Assembly (NCBI GenBank): GCA_014529385.2
Contig: CM043943.1
Coordinates: forward strand, 100,461,355 to 100,525,354
Origin: Adiantum capillus-veneris
Taxonomy: Eukaryota; Streptophyta; Polypodiopsida; Polypodiales; Pteridaceae
Direction: 5' to 3'
DNA length: 64,000 nt
Shown: one piece after another, positions 1 to 10,912 of the stretch
How positions within the stretch are numbered: position 1 is the stretch's first letter
How the letters are laid out: the number at the start of each line of letters is the position of its first letter
The notes under the pieces: model-generated
Database searches by the model: none
Told to the model about the DNA's origin: nothing
The model's input: the letters and a program-made list of their open reading frames with translations, nothing else
Position numbers and translations under genes: made by a program

Positions 1-218
1 CAATCCCTTCGTTCGCAATCCACGACCAGATGCACAAGTCTCTGAACAGGTCTCCAAAGTGCAATATACAGAGATTTATTGTACAAGTACAGTAGTTGTA
101 TGTACGCTTGATTGTGGACACTCGTTGAGTGTAGAAAGCGTTCCAGGTACCACGATAGCAGGTTCAACAGATTTGTAGGTTTTTGCAGATTGCAGCTATT
201 TTGTCTTAGTGCTTCAAG

Positions 219-3200
219 ATGTCTGACGGTTTCAGTCAGATTGTTACTGAGAAGCTTGAGAAAAATAACTACCCTGCATGGAAATTCAGAATAACAAATT
301 TCCTAAAAGGAAAAGGTTATTGGGACTATGTAGAAGGAGATAATGAAAAGGAACCAGAGATTCCCGAGGCAAATGCTACAGCAGAACAAAGGAAAGCTTT
401 GAGGGACTGGAAACAAGGCCAGAGCAAAGTGATGTATTGGCTTTCTATGAGCATCACAGATGGCATGATGGGTTATCTACAAGATGCTGAAATTCCCACC
501 ATTGCATGGAGAAACTTAGGTAGAGTGTTCGAGGTGAACACCAAGACTAGGAAGCTTCAACTAAAGTCGGACCTAAATCAGGTTAAGAGGAACAACCTCT
601 CAATGAATGATTATGCCTTGAAGATCAAGAGTATCATTGAGGCTCTTGGATCTATTAAAGTCTCAGTGGAAGACGATGACATTGTCCGTGCATGCTTGGA
701 TGGTCTAGGAGATGAGTATGTACGTTTCAGGTCTTCCATGAATACAAGAGACGACATCCCCGTGTTCCAAGATTTGATTTCTATGCTTATTCTTGAGGAG
801 AAGAACCTTGACACATCTTCTTCTCATGGCAGAAATAATTATGAGCACGCCTTCTATTCTAACTCCAACAGAGGTAGAGGTAGAGGTTGTGGTCGATGCC
901 CAAGGGGTTGCAGGGGCCAATTTCTAGAAGGTCAATCAAATCAAAACAATACAGGTGGCAGGGGAAACCAGTCTCAAGGCAGGGGGAGTCAAAGAGGTCG
1001 TGGTGCAGGATCAAGCAGGCAGCAACATACTCCAGATAGCAGAGAATGTTAAACTTGTGGTGAAAGAGGTCACATGTCACGTGATTGTCCAAAGGGAAAA
1101 GCAAGTGGAAAGAGAGAACAGGGCTACTTTGCATCTACTAGCAGAGATGCAGATGACAACAAAAACGAGCGCATGTTTGTTATGTAGCATGTAATGAATA
1201 CAATGACTGCAGAGAATTCCACCCAAGATGATGTTTGGTATGTGGATTCAGGTGCCTCTAATCACATGACGTCTCGTGGAGAGTGGTTTGGAGATATGCG
1301 CAAACCACATGTGTCAGGCTATGTGCAGACAGGAGATGACACAGCTCACCCCATTGCTCATGTAGGGGACATACCTCTAAATACGAAGAGTGGGAAATCA
1401 AAGTACTTAGTAGATGTACTTCATGTCCCAAACATTACAAAGAATCTTGTTTCTGTTGGACAAATGGTTGAGCAAGGTTTGCAAGTTCGCTTCAATCCGA
1501 ATGGCTGTTATGTAGAAGATTTCCAGAATGGCTGTAAGCTGATCACAAAGGGCAAATGTGTGGGCAGAATGTTTACGCTGAATGTAGACATGCCTGAGGT
1601 AAAAGCTGCATTATTTGCACAGGGCACAGGTGTTGTGGCTAATGTTGACATTTGGCACAAACGCATTGGCCATGTCAATGAGCAGAGATTGCGCAACATG
1701 CAAACAAATCAGATTGTAAAAGGTTTGCCCAAATTCAAGGTGGATGGTATGCATAAAGTGTGTGAAGCATGCCAGTTTGGAAAACAGTCAAAGGGCTCAT
1801 TTCCACATGAGAGCAATGTATGTAAAAAGCCACTTGAGGTGGTGCACACAGATGTTTGGAGTCCAACTGATACTGCAAGTATACATGGTTGCAGGTATTA
1901 TGTCTCTTTCATTGATGACCATACAAGGAAAGTATGGGTCTACTTCATGCGTTACAAAAGTGAAGTATTTGGTCACTTTTAGGACTTCAAAGTCATGATT
2001 GAGAAGGAGATAGATATGCAAATCAAGACATTGAGGTCAGATGGAGGGGGAGAGTACTTCTCCAATGATTTTTCAGATTTTTTGCGAATGCATGGTATAC
2101 GCAGGCAGTTTACATGCAGATATAATCCACAACAGAATGGGGTCGCAGAAAGGAAAAACAGGCACATTGCAGAGGTTACACGTGCATTGATGAATGAGAA
2201 GAACATGCCTCATGATTTCTGGGCTGAAGCTGTAAATACAGCTGTGTACATTATGAACAGGACACCTACAGCTGCGGTGCATGATGTAACGCCTGAGGAA
2301 ACGTTTACAGGTACAGAGCCTGATTTGCCACACTTGAAAGTGTTTGGCTGCATAGCTTACGTGCATGTACCAGATGAGTTGCGTAGGAAATCGGATCCTA
2401 AACCAGAGAAATGTATTCTTGTGGGATATTCCCTTGAACAAAAGGGGTACAGGTGCTACAATCCTAGTACACGAGAATTATGAGTGAGCAAAGATGTAGT
2501 CTTTGATGAGATGAGCAGCTGGTACAGTAATGCACATGGCACTATTGGGGCTGATGTCAAAGATGATGTGGTTGTACAAAATGTGAGGCCACAGTCACAG
2601 GTTTTGAGTGGACCACAAGAGTCCTCTTCTCGTGGCTCTGTTGAGAAGCCATGGAATGGTAGACTACGTACGCAGGTTACTCCACCAGCAGGTACAGGGA
2701 ATGTATCACGAAAAGGAAAGGAAAAGGTTGATGAACCTCCCTTTATGGCTGATGCATCATCACGTTTTTCACATGTAGACATGGATTCAGATGGTTCTGA
2801 ACAAAGTCTTGATGAGGAATTTGGAATTTCAGCTGTCAGGACACCTGGTGTAAGGAAAGTACAAGAAGATGTTAGAGGGCAAAGGAGTGACCCAGGACCG
2901 CGCACATCTAACAGAGTCAGAAATCCAGTTCAGAAATTGACTTATGATGGGTATCTAGCGCATCACCAAGCCTACATGGCTAAGGTGATACAGGATGTGG
3001 AGCCCACATGTTTTGAGGATGCAGTTGGAAATGTGCATTGGGATGATGCAATGAATGAAGAGATGGCTGCATTGGAAGCGAACGACACATGGGAGTTGGT
3101 GCCATTGCCAAGTGGCAAGAAAGCTATTGGTTGTAAATAGGTGTATAAAACCAATCATAAGGCTGATGCTAACATTGAGCGTCACAAGGCAAGGCTGGCC

Positions 3201-4568
3201 GCAAAGGGTTATGCACAGACATATGGCATAGACTATGCGGAGACCTTTGCTCCAGTGGCAAAGATGACGATTGTGAGAGCTGTCATAGCAATGGCTGCAT
3301 CTAGAGGATGGATTATGCATCAAATGGATGTAAAGAATGCCTTCTTGAATGGTGAGTTGCAAGAGGAAGTGTATATGGATCAGCCACCTTGTTATGTCGA
3401 TCCAGGTTACCCAGATTATGTATGCAGACTTCTCAAAGCTTTGTATGGTTTGAAGCAGGGCTCTAGAGCATGATATGATAGGATTGCCAAGTATCTTGTC
3501 AGTATTGGTTTTAGGAGAGCTCATGCTGATCATTCACTCTATGTTCGTGAGAATGATGTGGGAATTGTGGTCATTACCATATATGTAGATGACCTTATTA
3601 TTGTTGGTGACAATGCTATGGAGATTGACCATGTGAAGGGTCTTCTCAAACAGGAGTTTAAAATGAAAGATTTAGGCGAGTTCCGCTACTTTCTTGGCCT
3701 TGAGGGGATCACGACTCCAGAGGGTGTATGGCTATCACAAAGACAGTATGCTTTGGACATGTTGTCAAAGTATGGTATGGATGATTGTAAGCCAATTTCT
3801 ATTCCCTTGGATGTGAATGCAAAGCTAAGTGCAGAGAAGGGTGATGTTGTTGAGGATGTCAAGATGTACAGGAAGATTGTGGGTAGTCTAATCTACTTGA
3901 CTATCACGAGGCCAGACTTGAGCTACACAGTAGGCTTGGAGAGTCAGTTCATGCATCTTCCAAGGAAGCCACATTTGGATGGAGTACAATGCACACTTAG
4001 GTATGTGCAAGGGACTCTTGACTACGCATTGTTCTATGCAGCAGATGTGCCATTAGCATTGTATGGGTACACAGATGCAGATTGGGTAGGTAGCATTGTT
4101 GATAGGAGATCTACGAGTGGATTCATGTTCTCTTTTGGGAGTGCTGATGTTACTTGGAGCAGCAAAAAGCAGCCTACGGTTGCTTTATCGAGCACAGAGG
4201 CCGAGTACAGAGGTGCAACAGTTGCGGCGTGCGTGGTAGCTTGGCTACGCACATTACTTGAGGAATTGGGAGTGCAGGTGGACCAACAGATTTTCATCCA
4301 TTATGACAACCTCAGCAGCATGCAGTTGGCTAGGAGCCCAGTGTTCCATGCCAGGACCAAGCACATAGAGGTCCATTACTACTACGTTCAAGAGCGAGCA
4401 TTGGCGGGCGACATCGACTTGGTCTATGTCAGCACAGAGGAGCAGATAGCGGATATCTTTATCAAGGCCCTCGGAGCTGAGAAGCTTCGACGTTTCCGGA
4501 CTATGCTTGGACTCTGTGACATGCGGAGCTCGAGGGGGAGTGTTGAGATGTCGAGCTCTACATCTTGA
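219..4568 (+). pseudogene. Copia-A1 gag-pol polyprotein, single frame with six in-frame stops
   Basis: This is a Ty1/copia polyprotein of about 1,450 codons in one reading frame. The start is the first ATG after the leader and opens a copia-type gag (NYPAWKFRI...LKGKGYWDY). A CCHC zinc knuckle lies at 1,047-1,088, with a TAA stop just after its first Cys codon. The protease motif is WYVDSGASNH near 1,230. The integrase core has DVW, FIDDHTR, RSDGGGEY and NGVAERKNR. The RT has the copia motif YVDDLIIVGD near 3,582 and the RNase H ends with ADIFIKALG. In-frame stops are TAA 1,050, TAG 1,185, TAG 1,980, TGA 2,481, TAG 3,138 and TGA 3,471. No frameshift was found. Copy A2 has CGA where A1 has the 2,481 stop and TGG where A1 has the 3,138 stop, so those two arose by single transitions. 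The TGA at 3,471, in a Trp position of RT, is shared by both copies. Confidence 0.92.
4531..4540 (+). other. Copia-A1 polypurine tract
   Basis: The purine-rich run CGAGGGGGAG lies directly before the LTR start TGTTGAGATG, where plus-strand priming occurs in copia elements. The same tract and junction occur in copia-A2. Confidence 0.75.
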
Positions 4569-4862
4569 GCTGGCATCCACTACGGGTCTTGGCCGCTTAC
4601 GACATTTACTCATTGGCGCGTCAGGTGACCGACACAGAGGATCTCTGCCAGTGATTCCATAGCTGGACTACACTTATAGTGCCAGCCTAGTACGCTTCTA
4701 GAGAGTTCACACTTAGTGACCGCATGTACATATGAGCTACTTTTCAGTTTTAGCACTTAGTTATTTTGTACTCTCTTTTCTGTGAAGAAGAAGAAGAATC
4801 TTTCCATCTCTGTGTGCTTTGTGCTTGTCTTGTGTAGCTCTCTTGCATCCTCATTCTTTACA
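4541..4862 (+). repeat. Copia-A LTR shared between A1 and A2
   Basis: This 322-bp LTR starts with TGTTGAG just after the purine tract and ends in CA. The same sequence recurs at 12,922-13,241 at about 95% identity by eye. Copia-A2 internal sequence begins with the next base, so this single LTR is 3' LTR for A1 and 5' LTR for A2. It overlaps the last codons of the polyprotein. Confidence 0.85.
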
Positions 4863-5349
4863 AGATGGAGGGGGAGAGTACTTTTCCAATGATTTTTCAG
4901 ATTTTCTTTGAATGCATGGTATACGCAGGCAGTTTACATGCAGATATACTTAACAACAGAATGGCGTCGCAGAAAGGAAAAACAGGCACATTGCAGAGGT
5001 TTCACCTGCATTGATGAATGAGAAGAACATGACTCATCATTTCTGGGCTAAAGCCGTAAATACAGTTGTGTACATTATGAACATGACACCTACAGGTGCG
5101 GTGCATGATGTAATACCTGGGGAAAAGTTTACAGGTACAAAGCCTGATTTGGCACACTTGAAAGTGTTTGGCTGCATAGCTTACGTGCATGTACCGGATG
5201 AGTTGCGTAGGAAATTGGATCCTAAAGCAGAGAATGTATTCTTGTGGGATATTCCCTTGAACAAAAGGGGTACAGGTGCTACAATCCTACTACACGAGAA
5301 TTACGAGTGAGCGGAGATGTAGTCTTTGATGAGATGAGCAGCTGGTACA
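4863..5349 (+). pseudogene. Copia-A2 integrase fragment
   Basis: This is the C-terminal part of a copia integrase core, starting at the GGGEYF motif and running through the VFGC...AYVHVPDELRR segment. Against A1 it has in-frame stops near 4,908 (TGA) and near 4,950 (TAA), and a one-base deletion near 5,235 that shifts the frame. It retains CGA where A1 has the stop at 2,481. It ends where copia-B inserted. Confidence 0.85.
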
Positions 5350-5354
5350 GTAAT
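5350..5354 (+). repeat. Left target-site duplication of copia-B (GTAAT)
   Basis: GTAAT immediately precedes the left LTR and recurs at 10,908-10,912 after the right LTR. Joining the flanks at this duplication restores a sequence collinear with copia-A1 at 2,520-2,540. Confidence 0.95.
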
Positions 5355-5548
5355 TGTTAAGTATGGAGCCTGATTTACCCTTGTAATTTTTTGTGGTAAA
5401 AGCGCACATTTGTAAGGCCCCCATTATGAGGAGAAGCCATTGTGCGTGAAGGAAAATCACTCACCGGAAACCAAAATTTTCACGGACAAGAATCAGGGGC
5501 AACTTTAAAGGCCGGACGGCGGAATATTCTTTTTCACCGGAATATTAT

Positions 5549-5690
5549 GGCCGGACGGCGGCCGGAAAGTGGTCGGAAAACAACCGGTCGGTTGGCCGGT
5601 GGCCGGTAGTCAATGGCCGATGGCCGGTGGTCGGAAGTCAATGGCCGGTGGCCGGTGGCCGGAAGTCAATGGCCGGTGGCCGGTGGCCGA
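5549..5690 (+). repeat. GC-rich minisatellite in the U3 of copia-B
   Basis: About four imperfect units of roughly 30 bp are built from GGCCGGTGGCCGG and GGAAGTCAATGG. The right LTR carries a shorter version (10,377-10,461). The array lies about 130 bp upstream of the TATA box, so changes in unit number alter the promoter-proximal region. Confidence 0.85.
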
Positions 5691-5819
5691 ATTCAAAAGC
5701 GGACTTGTCTTCTCAAGGGCGGCCACACATGGGTGGATTGGAGGGTCCGATTTGGACTTATTCGCACAAGGGCGGCTACACATGGCTATCTCTCATAAGA
5801 GAGGGCAGCCCTTTTGGCC

Positions 5820-5827
5820 TATAAAAG
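5820..5827 (+). promoter_or_regulatory. Likely TATA box, copia-B left LTR
   Basis: TATAAAAG in the context GGCCTATAAAAGGAGG fits the core promoter that sets the U3/R boundary. The same octamer is at 10,592-10,599 in the right LTR. Confidence 0.65.
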
Positions 5828-6141
5828 GAGGCCATTTCTACACACATTTCATAGTGTGAAGTTGATGCAACAAGGTGAGTGTGAGGTGGTGAGAGTGAAG
5901 CAAGGCGGGAGCTCCATTAAGGGTATAATCCCTTTGTAAACTACTTCTTGTTTTGAAGTACTAAAGCCATTGAGTGGCTGCTTTCCCGTGGACGTAGCCC
6001 ACATTGGGTGAACCACGTATATCGTGTGTACTCTCTCTCTCTCTCTCTCTCTACTCTATAATCTCGTGTATATAAATATGTCTCTCTCCATTAAGTAATC
6101 TACTCAATTATCTATTTAGCTACGTCTTATTTCCTAACAAC

Positions 6142-6153
6142 TGGTATCAGAGC
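6142..6153 (+). other. Copia-B primer binding site (tRNA-iMet)
   Basis: TGGTATCAGAGC lies two bases after the LTR end. It is the standard plant copia primer site complementary to the 3' end of initiator methionine tRNA. Confidence 0.93.
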
Positions 6154-6212
6154 AAGGTTTGCTCGTAGCTAAATTATCTCAAGGAAAGGATTCCTTGAAT
6201 TGAGTGGGAGTT

Positions 6213-9200
6213 ATGGCGGAGGAAGGGAAGCTCAAGATTGAGAAGTTCAACGGCAAAAACTACCAACATTGGAAGATGCAGATTGAAGACTATCTCTACC
6301 AGAAGGACCTCTATTTGCCACTAGGCGGTCTTGCGAAGAAGCCCGCAACAATGGCAGATGAAGCATGGATTGTCCTTGATTGAAAGGCACTGGGAACAAT
6401 CCGGTTAAGCTTGGCGTCAACGGTGGCCTTCAATGTTTTGGAGATGAAGACCACGGAGGACTTGATGAAGTCACTTGACGACTTCTACGAGAAACCATCG
6501 GCATCCAATAAGGTATTTCTTATGAAGCGCTTGTTCAATCTAAAGATGGCAGAGAATGGTTCAGTTGCAGAACACCTAAATGACTTTAACACAAACATAA
6601 GTCAACTTCGATCAGTGAAAATCAATTTCGATGACGAAGTGCGAGCTCTCCTTATACTATCATCTCTACCAGATAGTTGGGACAGTCTTGTGATGGCTGT
6701 AAGTAATTCTATCTCTGGCACAAATACTCTTAAGTTTGATGATGTTGTGGGTGTTCTCCTAAGCAAGGAAATGCGAAGGAGAAGCACAGGAGAATCATCA
6801 AGTGCTGCACTATCAGTGGAAACAAAAGGAAGGCTTAAGGAGAGGTTCAAAAACCAAAAGGGTCGTGATCGCTCAAGGCGGAGCAAGTCACGCACAAAGT
6901 CAGTTCTTGAATGTTGGAACTGCGGCAAGAAGGGCCACGTCAAGAAGGATTGCTGGTCCAAGAAGAAGAAGGAGACACAGTCTCAAGACAACAAGCCAAC
7001 ATCGGAGGCCAATGTGGCAGGTAAAGTAGAGAAAGATGCTCTAATTCTCTCATTAGACAATGTGTCTAATTCTTGGATAGTAGATTCCGGGGCTTCATTC
7101 CATGCGACACCACACAAGCAACATTTCCAAGACTACACCAAAGGTAATTTTGGGTATGTATACTTGGGAGATGATGAAGCTTGTGAGATTGTCGACAAAG
7201 GTACAGTTTCTGTCCAAACTGCTAACGGAAATGAATGGAAGCTTAAAGATGTTAGGCATGTTCCTTCTCTTCGCAAACATTTGATCTCTACAGGACAATT
7301 GGACGATGAAGGTCACAACATTGCATTCGGAAACAAACGGTGGAAGATCTCAAAGGGATCTTTGGTGGTTGCCAAGGGTGAAAAAGTCGGTACACTTTAC
7401 TTGTGTACTGTTATCACGCAACCTTCAGCTTGTGCAGCAACTACAGAAGTTGACAGTGCGGTGTGGCACTACCGACTTGGGCATATGAGTGCCAAAGGAA
7501 TGCAAATCCTTCAAACAAAGAAGCTTCTACCAGGTTTGAAAGAAGTGGACTTAGAGTTCTGTGAAGATTGTGTTTATGGTAAACAAAAGAGGGTAAAATT
7601 TCAAAAATCAGGAAATGAAAGAAAAAATAAAAAACTTGAGTTGGTTCATTCGGATGTTTGGGGTCCTGCAAGTACACTATCACTTGGTGGCTCATTGTAC
7701 TATGTAACATTCATAGACGATGCGACTAGAAAAACATGGGTTTATGTCATGAAGAATAAATCCGATGTATTTTCCAAATTTCAAAGGTGGAAAGCCTTTG
7801 TGGAGAATGAAACAGGTACCAAGGTTAAATGCCTCAGATCCGACAATGGAGGCGAATATTGCAGCCAAGCTTTTGAAAGCTTTTGTGCTAGCAATGGCAT
7901 TCGGAGGCAAAGGACAACCCCAAGGACACCTCAACAAAATGGGATTTCGGAAAGGATGAACAGGACAATCATAGAATGAGCACGAAGCATGCGGCTACAT
8001 GCAGGCCTACCGCTTGAGCTTTGGGCGGAAGCTGTAAGTACGTCTGTGTACTTAATCAATTGGTCACCCTCAACGGCATTGGATGGGGGAGTTCCAGAAG
8101 AGGCATGGACAGGTAAACCGGTGAATTATGCATTTCTTAAAGTGTTTGGGTGTGAGGCTTTCATGCACATAGATAGAAGCCTAAGATCAAAGTTAGATGC
8201 AAAGTCCAAAAAGTGTTTCTTCATTGGCTATGGAGAAGGAGACTTTGGGTATCGCCTATGGAATCCTGAAGATGGTAAAATCTTAAGGAGTAGGGATGTA
8301 ATTTTTAACGAAAAAAATATGTACAAAGATTACTTGGAAAGAAAACAAACAAAAGAAACAAGTGATGAGTACATGGATCTTGAGGACGGTGAAGACTCAA
8401 GGACTGCAAACGGTGACAATGTGCAACAACGTCAACCAAATGAGGAGCCTCAACCTATTCCCCGAAGATCTACAAGAGCAAGTACACCTCCAGAAAGGTT
8501 TGTTCCTTCCTTCAACCATCTCTTGATCTCAGATTCTGGAGAGCCGGAATCATATGAAGAAGCTATGCAACATGAATCCAAAGAAGAATGGACGAAGAGC
8601 ATGCAAGTGGAGATGGACTCACTACATCGCAACCAAACATGGGAGTTGGTTGAGTTGCCTAAAGGTAAGCGGGCACTTCAAAACAAATGGGTGTACAAGA
8701 TAAAGGAAGAAGAAGGTGGGAAGAAAAGGTACAAGTCTAGGCTTGTGGTAAAAGGTTTTTCTCAAAAGAAAGGTATTGACTTCAATGAAATATTTTCTCC
8801 TGTTGTAAAAATGAACTCAATTAGGCTTTTCTTAAGCCTTGTGGATGCTCATGATCTAAATCTCGAGCAAATGGATGTAAATACGGCATTCCCTCACGGT
8901 GACTTAGAGGAGGAAATCTACATGCTTCAACCAAAGGGGTATGAAGTAAAAGGTAAGGAGAAAATGGTTTGCAGATTAAAGAAGAGCTTGTATGGTTTAA
9001 AGCAAGCATCAAGACAATGGTACTTGAAGTTTGATCGATGGATGTTGGATCATGGATTCACAAGATGCAACTCGGATCACTGCGTCTACACGGAGAATTT
9101 GGGAGATGGGAAATTCATCATCCTAATGTTGTATGTTGATGACATGTTGATTGCAAGTGCTAACATGCAGGACATCAAAGACCTAAAAGAGGAGTTGTCC

Positions 9201-10094
9201 AAATCTTTTTCAATGAAAGATTTAGGTGCTGCAAAGAGGATACTTGGTATGAAAATATCAAGGGACAGGACGAAGAAGACAATAAAGCTATCTCAAGAAG
9301 ATTACATCAAGAAGGTACTAGAAAGGTTTACAATGCAAAATGCAAAACCAGTTTCTACACCTTTGGCTGGTCATTTTAAACTAACGAAGGATATGTGTCC
9401 AAAGACACAAGAGGAGATAGCCTATATGTCTAAAGTTCCATATGCTGCAGCGGTAGGTTCTCTAATGTATGCTATGGTCTAGACAAGGCCAGACATTGCA
9501 CATGCAGTGGGAGTTGTGAGTAGGTTCATGGACAACCCAGGTAAAGAGCATTGGCAAGCTCTGAAGTGGATACTTAGGTATCTAAAAGGGACAACAACAA
9601 ATGCTTTGTATTTTGGAGGAACTGATATTTTTCTAGAAGGGTATGCTGATGCAGATATGGCAGGTGACAAAGATACTCGAAGGAGCACTACTGGCTATGT
9701 GTTCACGGTTGGAGGCACAGCAGTAAGCTGGGCTTCAAAGCTGCAGAAAGTGGTTTCACTTTCTACCACGGAAGCAGAGTATGTAGCAATGACGGAGGCA
9801 AGCAAAGAAATTCTGTGGCTTCACAGATTCTTAGAAGAGCTTGGATTCAAACAAGACAATTGTGTCTTGTACAGTGATAGCCAAAGCGCTATCCATCTTG
9901 CGAAGAACTGAGCCTTTCATTCAAGGACAAAGCACATTGAGGTTAGATATCACTTCATACGCACTCTTTTGGAAGAGGGACAACTAAAGCTAGGAAAGGT
10001 GCATACAAGTGAAAATCCTGCAGACATGTTTACAAAGGTGGTCAACAAGAAGAAGTTGAGCTTTTGCTCATCTTCAATCGGCATTCAAGGATAA
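6213..10094 (+). pseudogene. Copia-B gag-pol polyprotein with four in-frame stops
   Basis: This polyprotein of about 1,293 codons starts at the first ATG after the primer site (MAEEGKLKIEKFNGKNY, a copia gag N-terminus). In order it has gag; a CCHC knuckle (CWNCGKKGHVKKDC) near 6,922; protease WIVDSGASFHA near 7,075; a pre-integrase zinc region with RLGHMS near 7,476; integrase core with HSDVWGP, FIDDATRK, RSDNGGEY and NGISERMNR; RT with LYVDDMLIA near 9,132; and RNase H with STTEAEYVAM. Stops are TGA 6,381, TGA 7,977, TAG 9,480 and TGA 9,909. The first two fit TGG to TGA and CGA to TGA; the last two need other changes if the usual family residues were there. All segments are in one frame. 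It ends at TAA 10,092, just before the purine tract. Confidence 0.93.
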
Positions 10095-10143
10095 GAAGCC
10101 AGAATGGAAAGCAGTCACAGGTTTGGTTTGGAGATCAGTCTCC

Positions 10144-10154
10144 AAGTGGGAGAT
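10144..10154 (+). other. Copia-B polypurine tract
   Basis: AAGTGGGAGAT directly precedes the right LTR start TGTTAAG, the usual plus-strand primer of plant copia elements. Confidence 0.9.
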
Positions 10155-10907
10155 TGTTAAGTATGGAGCCTGATTTACCCTTGTAATTTTCTGTGGTAAA
10201 AGCGCACATTTGTAAGGCCCCCATTATGAGGAGAAGCCATTGTGCGTGAAGGAAAATCACTCACCGGAAACCAAAATTTTCACGGACAAGAATCAGGGGC
10301 AACTTTAAAGGCCTCCGGGATGGAGGCCCCCGAGACTTTTTTTTCGCCGGAATATTCTTTTTCACCGGAATATTATGGCCGGACGGCGGCCGGAAAGTGG
10401 TCGGAAAACAACCGGTCGGTTGGCCGGTGGTCGGAAGTCAATGGCCGGTGGCCGGTGGCCGAATTCAAAAGCGGACTTGTCTTCTCAAGGGCGGCCACAC
10501 ATGGGTGGATTGGAGGGTCCGATTTGGACTTATTCGCACAAGGGCGGCTACACATGGCTGTCTCTCATAAGAGAGGGCAGCCCTTTTGGCCTATAAAAGG
10601 AGGCCATTTCTACACACATTTCATAGTGTGAAGTTGATGCAGCAAGGTGAGTGTGAGGTGGTGAGAGTGAAGCAAGGCGGGAGCTCCATTAAGGGTATAA
10701 TCCCTTTGTAAACTACTTCTTGTTTTGAAGTACTAAAGCCATTGAGTGGCTGCTTTCCCGTGGACGTAGCCCACATTGGGTGAACCACGTATATCGTGTG
10801 TACTCTCTCTCTCTCTCTCTACTCTATAATCTCGTGTATATAAATATGTCTCTCTCCATTAAGTAATCTACTCAATTATCTATTTAGCTACGTCTTATTT
10901 CCTAACA
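10155..10907 (+). repeat. Copia-B right (3') LTR
   Basis: This 753-bp LTR has the same ends as the left one. It has fewer GGCCGGTGGCC units (10,377-10,461) and an extra block around 10,312-10,350 that the left LTR lacks. The downstream U3-R-U5 portion is nearly identical to the left LTR. Target duplication GTAAT follows at 10,908-10,912. Confidence 0.95.
10592..10599 (+). promoter_or_regulatory. Likely TATA box, copia-B right LTR
   Basis: TATAAAAG is at the same place as in the left LTR. It could drive outward transcription into copia-A2 RT sequence. Confidence 0.55.
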
Positions 10908-10912
10908 GTAAT
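10908..10912 (+). repeat. Right target-site duplication of copia-B (GTAAT)
   Basis: Identical to 5,350-5,354; copia-A2 coding sequence resumes immediately after it. Confidence 0.95.

Larger units (their letters stand above)
1..4862 (+). mobile_element. Copia-A1: Ty1/copia LTR retrotransposon, 5' LTR outside window
   Basis: This element reads gag, protease, integrase, reverse transcriptase and RNase H in the order that defines Ty1/copia, then a purine tract and a 3' LTR. Bases 1-218 are the 5' leader up to the gag ATG; they do not match the 3' LTR, so the 5' LTR and primer site must lie left of the window. The internal coding region stays in one frame but has six in-frame stops, so this copy is not autonomous. 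Its right end is fused directly to a second, 5'-truncated copy of the same family (copia-A2), which shares the LTR at 4,541-4,862. Confidence 0.9.
5355..6139 (+). repeat. Copia-B left (5') LTR
   Basis: This 785-bp LTR starts TGTTAAGTATGG and ends CCTAACA. The U3 part has a GC-rich minisatellite (5,549-5,690), then a TATA box at 5,820 and a CT-repeat at about 6,029-6,052. It is 32 bp longer than the right LTR, mainly because of extra minisatellite units. Confidence 0.95.
5355..10907 (+). mobile_element. Copia-B: full-length nested Ty1/copia element
   Basis: This is a complete LTR retrotransposon of 5,553 bp with both LTRs, a tRNA-iMet primer site, a purine tract and perfect 5-bp target duplications. 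Outside a GC-rich minisatellite, one block near 10,310-10,350 and a CT microsatellite, the two LTRs differ at only a few positions by eye. That makes it the youngest insertion in the left half of the window. The polyprotein nonetheless carries four in-frame stops, so this copy would depend on other copies to move. The gag and RT style suggests the Tork/TNT1-like group; that placement is inference. Confidence 0.95.

Noticed and set aside
5569-5859. Overlapping small ORFs (MVGKQPVGWPV and similar) at 5,569-5,859 and 10,242-10,631
   Set aside because: They translate the GC-rich minisatellite of the copia-B LTR in several frames and have no support as proteins.
6130-6160. tRNA-Met gene at GGTATCAGAGC
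   Set aside because: It is a 12-base primer site next to an LTR end; no cloverleaf can be drawn around it.
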